Shown: piece by piece, positions 1 to 10,584 of the stretch
Position numbering within the stretch: position 1 is the stretch's first letter
How the letters are laid out: each line of letters opens with the position of its first letter
NCBI GenBank assembly: GCA_963713085.1
Contig: CAVQKQ010000009.1
Location: 62,001 to 126,000 of the forward strand
Source: PFJX01 sp963713085
GTDB lineage: Bacteria; Pseudomonadota; Gammaproteobacteria; Burkholderiales; Thiobacillaceae
Direction: 5' to 3'
Length of the DNA: 64,000 nucleotides
Made by a program: the position numbers and the translations under genes
Notes under the pieces: model-generated
What the model was told of the DNA's origin: nothing
What the model saw: the letters and a program-made list of their open reading frames with translations, nothing else
The model's database searches: none

Positions 1-468
1 GCCGGCCCGGTTCAGGTCGATGCCGCTTAGTGGTTGGCCATCCTCGCCGTGGAAGTCCTCGTGCAGCGACTTGCCGGCATCCTCCTCCAGGTGGGCCCGG
101 GTGATGCGTACGGTCTTCTCCACGGCCTTGTCACCCTCCCCGACCTGGATGGTCAGGCTGCCGCCCTCGACGATGGGCAGGGCGAACTGGCTGATCTGGT
201 AGCCCTTGGGCAGGTCCGGGTAGAAGTAATTCTTGCGGTCGAACACGTTGCTGCGGTTGAGCTTGGCGCCGATGGCCAGGCCGAAGCGGATGGCCCGCTC
301 CACCGCGCCCTTGTTCAGGACCGGCAGCACGCCGGGCAGGGCGATATCGACCTGGCAGGCCTGGGTATTGGGGGCCGCGCCGAAGGCGGTTGAAGCGCCG
401 GAGAAGATCTTGGTCCGGGTGGTGAGCTGGGTATGCACCTCCAGCCCGATGACGGTTTCCCATTGCAT
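1..468 (-). CDS. gatB: Aspartyl/glutamyl-tRNA amidotransferase subunit B (partial, C-terminus off the window)
   Basis: This is the N-terminal 156 codons of GatB, the tRNA-binding and kinase-like subunit of GatCAB, which converts Glu-tRNA(Gln) or Asp-tRNA(Asn) to the amidated form. The start ATG at 466-468 gives MQWETVIGLEVHTQL, the usual GatB opening. DRKNYFYPDLPKGYQISQF further on is the conserved GatB core motif. The gene runs off the left edge in frame. Only two bases separate it from the gatA stop, so the two are co-transcribed. An overlapping reading from 463 in another frame is a shadow. Confidence 0.96.
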   Translation of the reverse strand, partial: MQWETVIGLEVHTQLTTRTKIFSGASTAFGAAPNTQACQVDIALPGVLPVLNKGAVERAIRFGLAIGAKLNRSNVFDRKNYFYPDLPKGYQISQFALPIVEGGSLTIQVGEGDKAVEKTVRITRAHLEEDAGKSLHEDFHGEDGQPLSGIDLNRAG

Positions 469-470
469 GG

Positions 471-1937
<1,467 letters not shown>

Positions 1938-2005
1938 GATGGGGAGGGGTTAAGGTGACTGGTGCGCGATACGGCGGCTTTCAGCCTGAACAGATCACAA
2001 TCGCG

Positions 2006-2293
2006 TCACTCGATCACCTTGGGCACCAAGTACAGTCCGTTCTCTGTCTGCGGCGCCACCGCCTGGAAGGCCTCGCGCCGGTCGGTTTCGCTCACCACGT
2101 CGGCGCGCAGTCGCTGGCTGACGTCCTGGGCATGGGACATGGGTTCCACCCCGGCGGTGTCCACCGCCTGCATCGCCTCGATCAGGCCGAAGATGCCGTT
2201 GATCTGGGCTTGATACCCGGCGGCCTCGGCCGCATCCACGCGGATGCGGGCCAGACGGGCGATTCTTTTAACGTCGTCAAGAGAAAGCGACAT
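2006..2293 (-). CDS. gatC: Aspartyl/glutamyl-tRNA amidotransferase subunit C
   Basis: GatC is the small (95 aa) scaffold that wraps between GatA and GatB. The sequence starts MSLSLDDVKRIARLARI and contains GVEPMSH, the conserved GatC turn, and ends near ENGLYLVPKVIE, the usual C-terminal strand. It is the first gene of the gatCAB order on this strand. It faces mreB across about 80 bp, so this gap must hold the promoters for both directions. Confidence 0.97.
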   Translation of the reverse strand: MSLSLDDVKRIARLARIRVDAAEAAGYQAQINGIFGLIEAMQAVDTAGVEPMSHAQDVSQRLRADVVSETDRREAFQAVAPQTENGLYLVPKVIE

Positions 2294-2304
2294 AAGACAC
2301 CTAA

Positions 2305-2344
2305 CGCCTTATTACATAAGGCGGCGTAGGTTATCATACGCCGC
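2305..2344. promoter_or_regulatory. Divergent gatC/mreB intergenic region with two adjacent inverted repeats
   Basis: The 79-bp gap between the gatC and mreB starts contains two perfect inverted repeats. CGCCTTA at 2305-2311 pairs with TAAGGCG at 2317-2323 (5-base spacer). GCGGCGTA at 2321-2328 pairs with TACGCCGC at 2337-2344 (8-base spacer). They share three bases, so only one hairpin can form at a time. Location suggests an operator or a leader structure for mreB; the function is inferred from position only. Confidence 0.4.
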
Positions 2345-2372
2345 TATTTTTCCGATCCAATTGGGACAACGC

Positions 2373-3413
2373 ATGTTCGGACTGCTTCGCGGTTATTTCT
2401 CCACCGATCTCGCCATCGACCTGGGGACCGCCAATACATTGATCTACGTTCGCGGACGGGGCATCGTCCTGAACGAACCTTCCGTGGTGGCCATTCGCCA
2501 GGAAGGCTTTTCCGGCAAAAAGACCATCCAGGCCGTGGGTATCGAGGCCAAACAAATGCTGGGCCGCACCCCGGGCAATATCCACGCCATCCGGCCGATG
2601 AAGGACGGCGTCATCGCCGACTTCAACGTCACCGAGCAAATGCTCAAGTTCTTCATCAAGAAGGTCCACGATACCCGCCTGTTCCATCCCAGTCCCCGCA
2701 TTATCATCTGCGTGCCCTCCGGGGCGACCCAGGTGGAGCGCCGGGCCATCCGGGAATCCGCCATCGGCGCCGGTGCGCGCCAGGTCTATCTGATCGAGGA
2801 ACCCATGGCAGCGGCCATCGGCGCCGGGATGCCGGTGGCGGAGGCCACCGGTTCCATGGTGGTGGACATCGGCGGCGGCACCACCGAGGTGGGGGTCATC
2901 TCCCTGGGTGGCGTGGTCTACACCGCCTCGGTACGGGTGGGCGGCGACAAGTTCGACGAAGCCATCATCAACTACATCCGGCGCAACTACGGCATGCTGA
3001 TCGGCGAAGCTACCGCCGAGAACATCAAGAAGGAAATGGGTTCCGCCTTCCCCGGCTCCGAGGTGCGGGAGATGGAAGTGAAGGGCCGCAACCTGGCCGA
3101 AGGCATCCCGCGCAGCTTCACCGTCACCTCCAACGAGATCCTGGAGGCCCTCACCGACCCCCTCAACACCATCGTCTCCGCCGTCAAGTCGGCCCTGGAG
3201 CAGACCCCGCCGGAACTGGGCGCAGACATCGCCGACAAAGGCATGGTGCTGACCGGCGGCGGCGCCCTCTTGCGCGACATCGATCGCCTGCTCATGGAAG
3301 AGACCGGCCTGCCGGTGATCGTGGCTGAAGATCCCCTCTCCTGCGTGGTACGCGGCTCCGGCCGGGCCCTGGAGGAGATGGACCGCCTGGCCACGGTGTT
3401 CACCAACGACTGA
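2373..3413 (+). CDS. mreB: Rod shape-determining actin-like protein MreB
   Basis: MreB (346 aa) is the bacterial actin that forms membrane-bound filaments and positions the elongasome. The chosen ATG gives MFGLLRGYFSTDLAIDLGTA, an amphipathic N-terminus followed by phosphate-1 motif DLGTANT. Phosphate-2 DIGGGTTEVGVIS and adenosine motif TGGGALL are present. A longer reading to 2244 would run into gatC on the other strand and has no family support. It is the first gene of the mre-mrd operon, about 110 bp before mreC. Confidence 0.98.
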   Translation: MFGLLRGYFSTDLAIDLGTANTLIYVRGRGIVLNEPSVVAIRQEGFSGKKTIQAVGIEAKQMLGRTPGNIHAIRPMKDGVIADFNVTEQMLKFFIKKVHDTRLFHPSPRIIICVPSGATQVERRAIRESAIGAGARQVYLIEEPMAAAIGAGMPVAEATGSMVVDIGGGTTEVGVISLGGVVYTASVRVGGDKFDEAIINYIRRNYGMLIGEATAENIKKEMGSAFPGSEVREMEVKGRNLAEGIPRSFTVTSNEILEALTDPLNTIVSAVKSALEQTPPELGADIADKGMVLTGGGALLRDIDRLLMEETGLPVIVAEDPLSCVVRGSGRALEEMDRLATVFTND

Positions 3414-3527
3414 TACCAGGTGCAAAGGAAACCGCCGGGAGCAAGCACAACACCGGCCCGACCCTTGTCCTGGGTGACTTGCCGTTCACCCCGGTACCCG
3501 TTGCCGCGTATTCGCTGAACGTCCCCC

Positions 3528-4400
3528 ATGTCCCGCGCGTCCCACGCCCCCCTCTTCGTCCGGGAGATGGGGTTGCCCGCCCGTTTGGGCGTTTATGTCC
3601 TGATCAGCCTGCTCCTGGCGGGGCTGGATTCCCGCTACAACGCCCTCATGGGCCTACGCTCGGGTCTCAACGCCGTGATCCACCCCGTCAAGGTATTTCT
3701 GTCGCAGCCTTGGGAATGGGCTCAGGAGGTGGGGGGGTTCTTTGTCACCCACGCCGAACTGCAGAAGGAAAACGATCGGCTCAGGGCGGCACAGGACCAT
3801 CTGCTCACCCTGCAGCAGGACCATCAGGCACTGGTGTCGGAAAATGCCCAGCTACGGTCTCTCCTGGCCCTGCCGCCGAGGCCCGGAGTGAGCCCTATGG
3901 TGGCCGAGATCATCGAAACGGTGCCGGACCCGTTTTCCCGCAAGGTCGTCATCAATAGGGGCCAGGCCCAGGGGATCGAAGCGGGGCGGCCGGTGGTGGA
4001 TGCCACCGGCCTGGTGGGACAGGTGACGCGGGTGTATCCCTGGACCGCCGAGGTCACGTTGTTGACCGATCGGGACCAGGGCGCCCCGGTTCAGAACCTG
4101 CGCAACGGTCTGCGCCTGATCGTTTCCGGGACGGGCTCCGACAACCTGCTTCAGGTCCGTTTTCTGGACATGCACGCCGATCTGAAGGCGGGAGACATGC
4201 TGTATACCTCGGGCATCGACGGCGTCTATCCCGCCGGCATTCCGGTCGCCCAGGTGGTCACCACGGAGGTGCCGCGCCACACCCCATTCGCCCGGGCCAT
4301 ATGCCGTCCGCTGGGCGGGGTGGGACGCTATCGCCATGTGGCTGTGCTCAGGCACGTTCCAGACAGACATGGAGGCAAACCACGCCATGAACACCCGTGA
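3528..4400 (+). CDS. mreC: Rod shape-determining protein MreC
   Basis: MreC (290 aa) is the single-pass periplasmic scaffold that activates PBP2-RodA. A transmembrane helix lies near residues 18-36 (LGVYVLISLLLAGL). A coiled-coil-prone stretch with HAELQKENDRLRAAQDHL follows, then the two beta-barrel halves with VVINRGQAQGIEAGRPVV and TSGIDGVYPAGIPVAQV. The last residues after CRPLGGVGRYRHVAVL are unconserved. Its stop overlaps the mreD start, consistent with translational coupling. Confidence 0.96.
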   Translation: MSRASHAPLFVREMGLPARLGVYVLISLLLAGLDSRYNALMGLRSGLNAVIHPVKVFLSQPWEWAQEVGGFFVTHAELQKENDRLRAAQDHLLTLQQDHQALVSENAQLRSLLALPPRPGVSPMVAEIIETVPDPFSRKVVINRGQAQGIEAGRPVVDATGLVGQVTRVYPWTAEVTLLTDRDQGAPVQNLRNGLRLIVSGTGSDNLLQVRFLDMHADLKAGDMLYTSGIDGVYPAGIPVAQVVTTEVPRHTPFARAICRPLGGVGRYRHVAVLRHVPDRHGGKPRHEHP

Positions 4401-4938
4401 GCCGGCGCCCACCAAACCGCTGCTACCCCAGGGCGCCGAGCTTGTCGCGCCGGTTCCCCGGGGCGTGGTGTACCTGGTGCTGGTGCTCGCCCTGGCCGCC
4501 ACCCTGTTGCCCTGGTCGGACAGCCTCCGCTGGCTGGTGCCGGATTTCACCCTGATGGCCCTGCTCTACTGGAATATCCACGCCCCCCGCCTGGCCGGCC
4601 TGGGCACCGCATTCGTGCTGGGACTGGTCACCGACGTTGCCAGGGGCCTGCTGATCGGCCTCAACGCCTTGTCCTACTGTGTCGCGGCCTTCATCGTCCT
4701 GACCGTGCAACGCCGGCTGGAGAACTTCGACGCGCCGCGCCAGACCCTGCAACTGACACCCATCATCCTGGGCAAGGAAGTCCTGGTGCTCACCCTGGGT
4801 CTGGTGTTTGGACGGGGCGAGGCCGATTGGCGCTGGCTGGCGGCCGGGGTGGTCGGCAGCCTGCTCTGGGCTCCCCTGGCCATGCTGTTGAACCGCCTTA
4901 CCGGCCGTCCCACCCCGGTGATCCAAGAAACCACGTGA
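4387..4938 (+). CDS. mreD: Rod shape-determining protein MreD
   Basis: MreD is a small integral membrane protein (183 aa from this start) of the elongasome. Hydrophobic segments include VVYLVLVLALAATLL, PDFTLMALLYWNI, and LVLTLGLVFG; FVLGLVTDVARGLLIGLNAL is the characteristic MreD core. The ATG at 4387 overlaps mreC by 14 bases; an in-frame ATG at 4369 is an alternative. The TGA overlaps the GTG of the next gene by four bases. Confidence 0.93.
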   Translation: MNTREPAPTKPLLPQGAELVAPVPRGVVYLVLVLALAATLLPWSDSLRWLVPDFTLMALLYWNIHAPRLAGLGTAFVLGLVTDVARGLLIGLNALSYCVAAFIVLTVQRRLENFDAPRQTLQLTPIILGKEVLVLTLGLVFGRGEADWRWLAAGVVGSLLWAPLAMLLNRLTGRPTPVIQETT

Positions 4939-6908
4939 GACTGCGCCTCATCAATCCGGAAGAGGAGTTCCTGCGCTACCGGCGGCGCATGGAAGTGGCG
5001 GGGATCATCGGCGCCGTGCTGCTCCTGGGCCTGCTCGGCCGCTTCCTCTGGCTCCAGGTGATCCAGTATGAGCGTTATCACACGCTGGCCGAGAACAACC
5101 GCATCTCGCTGGTGCCGGCGCCGCCGCCCCGGGGCACGATCTATGACCGCCAAGGGGTGGTCCTGGCCAGCAACTTCGCCGCCTATACCCTAGAAATCAC
5201 GCCGTCCAAGGTGGACAAGCTGGATGAGGTGATCGACCAGCTGAGCAAAATCGTCAGGATCGATGCCGCGGATCAGAAACGGTTCAGGAAGCTGGTGGCC
5301 GAAAGCAAGAACTTCGAGAGCATCCCCATCCGCAACCAGCTCAGCGAGGAAGAGGCCGCCCGCTTCGCGGTCAACCGTTACCGCTTTCCCGGGGTCGAGG
5401 TGAAGGCCCGGCTGTTCCGCCAATATCCCTTCGGCGAGAGCTTCTCCCATGTGGTGGGCTATATCGGCCGGGTCGGCCAGGGGGATCTGGACAAGCTGGA
5501 GGAATCCGGTCAGATCGCCAACTACAAGGGCACCGACCATATCGGCAAGCTGGGCATCGAGGCCCGCTACGAGCCCTGGCTCCATGGCCGCACCGGAATC
5601 GAGAAGGTGGAAACCGATTCCAGCGGCCGGGCGGTGCGGACCCTGTCCCGCACTCCGCCGGTGGTCGGCTACAACCTGTGGCTGAACGTGGATTCCCGGC
5701 TCCAGCAGGTGGCCGAAAAGGTGTTCGGCGATTACCGCGGCGCCCTGGTGGCGCTGGACCCCAGGGACGGGGCCGTATTGGCCCTGGTATCCAAGCCCGG
5801 TTTCGACCCCAACCTGTTCGTGGACGGCATCGATACCGCCAGTTGGCGTGAACTCAACGATACCGTCGAGCGTCCACTGATCAACCGGGCCCTGCGCGGC
5901 GTCTACCCTCCCGGTTCCACCATCAAGCCCTTCATGGCCCTGGCCGGACTGGAACTGGGGGTGCGCAAGCCGGGTGACATGATCCAGGACCCCGGCTACT
6001 ACAGCCTGCCCGGCAGCAGCCACCGCTACCGGGACTGGAAGAAGGACGGCCACGGCATGGTGGATGCGAAACGGGCCATCACCATCTCCTGCGACACCTA
6101 TTTCTACGGCCTCGCCCACCTGATGGGCATCGAGCGCATGTCCGGGTTCCTGTCCAAATTCGGGTTCGGCAGGAAGTCGGATGTGGATCTGGACGGGGAA
6201 TTGGCCGGACTGATGCCCACCCCGGAATGGAAGCAGCGCCGCTTCAAACAGGTATGGTGGCCGGGCGAGACCGTGGTGGCCGGGATCGGCCAGGGCTATG
6301 TGCTGACCACCCCGATGCAATTGGCCCTGGCCACCATGGCCATCGCCAACGACGGCTTGATCTACAAGCCTCGCATCCTGCGTGCCTGGCAGGACCCGAT
6401 CAGCGGCAAGGTGGTCAACGCCGCCGCCCAGGTGGCGGGCAGGATCGATCTGAAGCCGGAATATGTGCGCCTGGTCCGGGATGCCATGGTGGCCGTGACG
6501 CACCCCGGCGGCACCGCGGCGGCGGCGGGGGCCGGCGCGCCCTACCTGATCGCCGGCAAGACCGGCACGGCCCAGGTGGTGGGCATCAAGCAGGGCGCCA
6601 GATATGTGGAAAGCCAGGTCGCCAAGCGCAACCGGGACCACGCCCTGTTCATCGCCTTCGCCCCGGCGGACGACCCCAAGATCGTCCTGGCGGTGATGGT
6701 GGAAAACGGCGGCCATGGCGGATCCACCGCCGCGCCCATCGCCCGCAAGGTGATGGATTACTGGCTGCTGGGCAAACTGCCGACGATCTTTGCGCCCCCG
6801 GAGGACACCTCCGACCAGGGAACCGCCGAAGACAGCCAACTGGAGGATAACGACCCGAACCTGGAGCGGGTGCCCGCCGAAACCTTGCTGGAGGGTGCCG
6901 GACAATGA
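4935..6908 (+). CDS. mrdA: Peptidoglycan DD-transpeptidase PBP2
   Basis: The elongation-specific class B penicillin-binding protein (657 aa) cross-links glycan strands made by RodA. One N-terminal membrane helix (about residues 21-40) precedes the pedestal domain. The catalytic Ser328 is in GSTIK, the second motif is SCD in TISCDTYFYG, and the third is KTG in AGKTGTAQ. The GTG start at 4935 gives VRLRLINPEEEF, the usual PBP2 opening, and overlaps the mreD stop; the longer upstream reading is mreD in another frame. Its own stop overlaps rodA in ATGA. Confidence 0.97.
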   Translation: MRLRLINPEEEFLRYRRRMEVAGIIGAVLLLGLLGRFLWLQVIQYERYHTLAENNRISLVPAPPPRGTIYDRQGVVLASNFAAYTLEITPSKVDKLDEVIDQLSKIVRIDAADQKRFRKLVAESKNFESIPIRNQLSEEEAARFAVNRYRFPGVEVKARLFRQYPFGESFSHVVGYIGRVGQGDLDKLEESGQIANYKGTDHIGKLGIEARYEPWLHGRTGIEKVETDSSGRAVRTLSRTPPVVGYNLWLNVDSRLQQVAEKVFGDYRGALVALDPRDGAVLALVSKPGFDPNLFVDGIDTASWRELNDTVERPLINRALRGVYPPGSTIKPFMALAGLELGVRKPGDMIQDPGYYSLPGSSHRYRDWKKDGHGMVDAKRAITISCDTYFYGLAHLMGIERMSGFLSKFGFGRKSDVDLDGELAGLMPTPEWKQRRFKQVWWPGETVVAGIGQGYVLTTPMQLALATMAIANDGLIYKPRILRAWQDPISGKVVNAAAQVAGRIDLKPEYVRLVRDAMVAVTHPGGTAAAAGAGAPYLIAGKTGTAQVVGIKQGARYVESQVAKRNRDHALFIAFAPADDPKIVLAVMVENGGHGGSTAAPIARKVMDYWLLGKLPTIFAPPEDTSDQGTAEDSQLEDNDPNLERVPAETLLEGAGQ

Positions 6909-8001
6909 TTCGCCGTTTTCTGGAAGGCCTGTTCGCCTATCTTGACGGCCCGTTGCTGGGGCTGTTGCTGATCCTGCTGCTGGTCAGTTCCGCCACCGTC
7001 TACAGCGCCGCTGGCGGCAATCCCGACCGGATGGTGTCCCATGCCACCAACATCGCCGTCGCCCTGGGCGCGATGCTGCTGGTTACCCATCTCCCCCCCA
7101 GCGCCTGATGCAGTTCGCCGTGCCGGTCTATACCCTCGGCTTGCTGCTGTTGCTGGGCGTGGCCCTGTTCGGGGTGGTGGTGAACGGCTCCCGACGCTGG
7201 CTGGAGTTGGGCGTAACCCGCATCCAGCCCTCCGAACTCATGCGCCTGGCCGTGCCCATGATGCTGGCCTGGTATTTCCACTACAAGCAGGAGACCCTGG
7301 CCGGACGGGATTTCGCCATCGCCTTTCTGCTGCTGCTGCTGCCGGTGGGATTCATCGCCAAGCAACCGGATCTGGGCACCGCCCTGTTGATCACCGCCTC
7401 CGGTTTCTACGTGCTCTACCTCGCCGGCCTGTCCTGGAAGGTCATGGTGGGGGCGGCGGCGGCGGTGGCCGCGGCCTTGCCCCTGGCCTGGAACTACCTG
7501 CTGCACGACTACCAGCGTCAGCGGGTGCTCACCCTTATCGATCCCAGTTCCGATCCCCTGGGGGCCGGCTACCACATCATCCAGTCCACCATCGCCGTGG
7601 GTTCCGGGGGCGTGGCGGGCAAGGGCTGGATGATGGGGACCCAGACCCACCTGGACTTCCTGCCGGAGCGCAGCACCGACTTCATCTTCGCCGTCTTCTC
7701 CGAGGAATTCGGCCTGCTGGGCAACCTGGCGCTGGTAGTGCTCTACGCCGCCATCATCGGCCGGGGCCTGATCCTGGCATCCAGCGCCCCCTCGTTGTTC
7801 GGGCGCCTGCTGTCAGGTTCGCTGGTGCTGACCTTCTTCACCTACGCATTCGTGAACATGGGCATGGTGTCCGGCATCCTGCCCGTGGTGGGGGTACCGC
7901 TGCCCCTGGTGAGCTATGGGGGAACCTCCATGGTCACCGTGATGCTGGGCTTCGGCATCGTCATGAGCGCCGCAACCCATAAAAAACTTGTAAAAACATA
8001 G
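6905..8001 (+). pseudogene. mrdB: RodA peptidoglycan glycosyltransferase, split by a one-base frameshift
   Basis: RodA is the SEDS glycan polymerase partner of PBP2. The first frame (6905-7108) encodes MIRRFLEGLFAYLDGPLLG through LLVTHLPP and then stops; the second (7108-8001) resumes MQFAVPVYTLG and continues to the end with TRIQPSELMRL, FSEEFGLLGN and PLVSYGGTSM intact. Homologues read ..PPQRLM.FAVP.. across the junction, and one extra C in the C7 tract at 7093-7099 restores that reading. Apart from the indel the gene is full length. Stop and ATG overlap as TGATG, so reinitiation is conceivable, but sequencing error is the simplest explanation. Confidence 0.88.
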
Positions 8002-8051
8002 CTCATACGCGCTAAACTTAGCGCACGTTCTAATGTGTTACGGCGAGTCTC

Positions 8052-9302
8052 ATGAATTCCTTCCGCCCGCGCCTTCCTCTCCTGTTATTGGCCGCCGGTG
8101 TCTATCTGGCCGGATGCAGCAGCGTCGCCACCAAGACCGACCAGAACGAAGCCGCCACGATTCCACCCTACAAGGGCGGCGGCTATTACAAGGACGACGG
8201 GCCGGGGCTACACCCGCCGGAAAATCTGGCCGACGTTCCTGATGCCGTACCCCAGTGGGAACCTACCCTGCCGGGCGCCAACAACAAATACACGGTGCTC
8301 GGCCACACCTACGTGCCGCTCCCCGCCAGCGAGCCCTACAAGGAGAAGGGCCTGGCCTCCTGGTACGGACGCAAGTTCCACGGCAAGACCACGGCCTCCG
8401 GCGAGCCCTATGACATGTACGCCATGACCGCGGCCCATGCCACCCTGCCCCTGCCCAGCTACGCCAAGGTCACCAACCTGGAAAACGGCAAGAGCGTGGT
8501 GGTGCGGGTCAACGACCGGGGGCCCTTCCACGACGGCCGCATCATCGATCTCTCCTATACCGCCGCCTACAAGCTGGACATCCTCAAGGGCGTCACCCCG
8601 GTGGAAGTGGAAGCGGTATTGCCCGAGACGGCGCCCAGCTCGTTCGTCGCCCAGAGCGAGGAAGAGTTCATCGCGCCCGCCAAGCCGGTGGACGTGACCC
8701 AGGCCGCCCTGGCCAAAGCCGAAACCGAAGCCGAGGCGGAGAAGGCCAAGGAAACGGCCGCCCCACCGGCCAGCATCTATCTGCAACTAGCCGCATTCGG
8801 CAATCCCGGCAAGGCGGACGATCTGCTCAACCGGGCCGCCGCCATCCTGTCCCGGGACATCCCCGGGGTGATGCGGCTGGAGGCGGGCGGTCTGTACAAG
8901 ATTCAGGCCGGCCCCTTCGCCACGCCGGACGCCGCCGATCAGGCGGCGGAGCAGGTACACGTGGTGCTGGGACTGAAGCCGTTCCGCATCGCCGGTGAAA
9001 GCCGCGCGGCTGCGGGTGAGCCCCCGAAAGCCGATGACGGCACATCCGTTCAGGTGACGCCGAATCCCGGTCCCGGCCTCTATCTGCAGCTCGCGGCGGT
9101 CTCCACCCCGGAAGCCGCTCAGGCCCTGTCCGCACGGGTAAGAAGCCGCTACGGCGCGGGCCTGCCCGGTATCGCTAATGTGCGGGCGGGAAATCTGGTG
9201 AAGGTCCAGGCGGGCCCGTTCGTCGACGCGGCGGCGGCGGACCAGGTCGCCCTGGCCTACCAGCAGGATTTCGGAACTAAACCCTACCGGGTCAATCACT
9301 AA
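8052..9302 (+). CDS. rlpA: Septal ring lytic transglycosylase / lipoprotein RlpA with two SPOR domains
   Basis: An outer-membrane lipoprotein (416 aa) with lipobox LAGC (Cys22). The double-psi beta-barrel spans about residues 96-172. Glu118, His129 and Asp155 line up with residues implicated in glycan cleavage by the Pseudomonas aeruginosa enzyme. Two SPOR-like repeats follow: IYLQLAAFGNPGKADDLL..VQAGPF-type at about 242-318 and LYLQLAAVSTPEAAQALS.. at 341-416, each with KVQAGPF or KIQAGPF. SPOR domains bind denuded glycan at the septum; most RlpA proteins have only one. It sits in its usual place after rodA. Confidence 0.92.
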   Translation: MNSFRPRLPLLLLAAGVYLAGCSSVATKTDQNEAATIPPYKGGGYYKDDGPGLHPPENLADVPDAVPQWEPTLPGANNKYTVLGHTYVPLPASEPYKEKGLASWYGRKFHGKTTASGEPYDMYAMTAAHATLPLPSYAKVTNLENGKSVVVRVNDRGPFHDGRIIDLSYTAAYKLDILKGVTPVEVEAVLPETAPSSFVAQSEEEFIAPAKPVDVTQAALAKAETEAEAEKAKETAAPPASIYLQLAAFGNPGKADDLLNRAAAILSRDIPGVMRLEAGGLYKIQAGPFATPDAADQAAEQVHVVLGLKPFRIAGESRAAAGEPPKADDGTSVQVTPNPGPGLYLQLAAVSTPEAAQALSARVRSRYGAGLPGIANVRAGNLVKVQAGPFVDAAAADQVALAYQQDFGTKPYRVNH

Positions 9303-9453
9303 GAAGGCCAGTTTTCCGAAACCGGCCTGTCGTCCCGTTTCCCGCGCCATTGCCGGAATTCCGGGGTTTGTTACCGCCGCCGGTCCGGGATCACGGGGCC
9401 GGGGCTGCCAGTCCAGCCTTATAATGGACTGCTTTCGATCGAGTCCGATTGCC

Positions 9454-10584
9454 ATGAAAGCGTTTTCCCTCCTGCTCCTGTTGTGTTCCCTCGTCCTACC
9501 CGCACGTGCCGCCCTGCCCGTCCCTCCGCCACCCCAGATCGATGCCCATGCCTGGTTGTTGATCGACTTCGACAGCGGCCTGTCCCTGGCGGAAAAGGAT
9601 GCGGACGGCAAGGTGGAGCCCGCCTCCCTGACCAAGCTCATGACCGCCTATCTGGCCTTTGCCGCCATCAAGGAAGGCCGGCTGCGGATGGATCAGGAAC
9701 TGCCGGTTTCCGAAAAGGCCTGGAAGGCCGAGGGTTCCCGCATGTTCCTGGACCCGCGCAAACCCGCCAAGGTGGAAGACCTGCTCAAGGGCATGATCGT
9801 CCAGTCGGGCAACGACGCCTGCATTACCCTGGCCGAGGCCATCGCCGGTTCCGAGGAAGGCTTTGCCGCCATGATGAACGCCATGGCCAAGAAGATGGGC
9901 TTGACAGGCACCCATTACGTGAACGCCACCGGCCTGCCCGACCCCCAGCACTACACCACCGCCCGGGATCTGGCCCGTCTCGCCTCCACGCTGATCCGCG
10001 ACTTCCCCGAGTACTACAAGTACTACTCCATGCGGGAATATACCTACAACGGCATCAGCCAGCCCAACCGCAACCGCCTGCTGTACATGGACCCCAGCGT
10101 GGACGGGATGAAGACCGGACACACCGAAAGCGCCGGCTATTGCCTTATCACCTCCGCCAAGCGGGACAAGCGCCGCCTGCTGTCGGTGGTGCTGGGCACC
10201 GACTCGGACCGGGCCCGGGCCATGGAAAGCCAGAAGCTGCTCAATTACGGCTTCCAGTTCTTCGAGACCGTGCGTCTCTATCCGGCCATGCAGACGGTGA
10301 GCAAGCTGCGCATCTACAAAGGTAGTGACAGCGAACTCAAGGCCGGTTTCCTGCGGGATTTCTACGTCACCGTGCCGCGCGGCACCGCCGCCAAGATCCA
10401 GGCCCAGTTCGTCTCCAAGCAACCCTTGCTGGCCCCCGTGGAGCGTGGCCAGCAGGTCGGCACCCTGCGCCTGTTCGCAGACGGCCAGCCCATCGGCGAC
10501 TACCCGCTGGTGGCCCTGGAAGGGGTGCCCGTGGCCGGCATACTGGGCAGGGGCTGGGATAGCCTACTGCTGATGTTCCAGTGA
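9454..10584 (+). CDS. dacA: Serine-type D-Ala-D-Ala carboxypeptidase (PBP5/6 type)
   Basis: A periplasmic DD-carboxypeptidase (376 aa) that trims the terminal D-Ala of pentapeptide stems. A signal peptide (MKAFSLLLLLCSLVLPARA) opens the ORF from the ATG at 9454; the in-frame ATG at 9424 would break it. Motifs are Ser58-x-x-Lys61 in ASLTK, SGN at 118-120, and KTG at 220-222. A C-terminal beta domain and amphipathic anchor follow. Its TGA overlaps the GTG of dat. Confidence 0.94.
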   Translation: MKAFSLLLLLCSLVLPARAALPVPPPPQIDAHAWLLIDFDSGLSLAEKDADGKVEPASLTKLMTAYLAFAAIKEGRLRMDQELPVSEKAWKAEGSRMFLDPRKPAKVEDLLKGMIVQSGNDACITLAEAIAGSEEGFAAMMNAMAKKMGLTGTHYVNATGLPDPQHYTTARDLARLASTLIRDFPEYYKYYSMREYTYNGISQPNRNRLLYMDPSVDGMKTGHTESAGYCLITSAKRDKRRLLSVVLGTDSDRARAMESQKLLNYGFQFFETVRLYPAMQTVSKLRIYKGSDSELKAGFLRDFYVTVPRGTAAKIQAQFVSKQPLLAPVERGQQVGTLRLFADGQPIGDYPLVALEGVPVAGILGRGWDSLLLMFQ

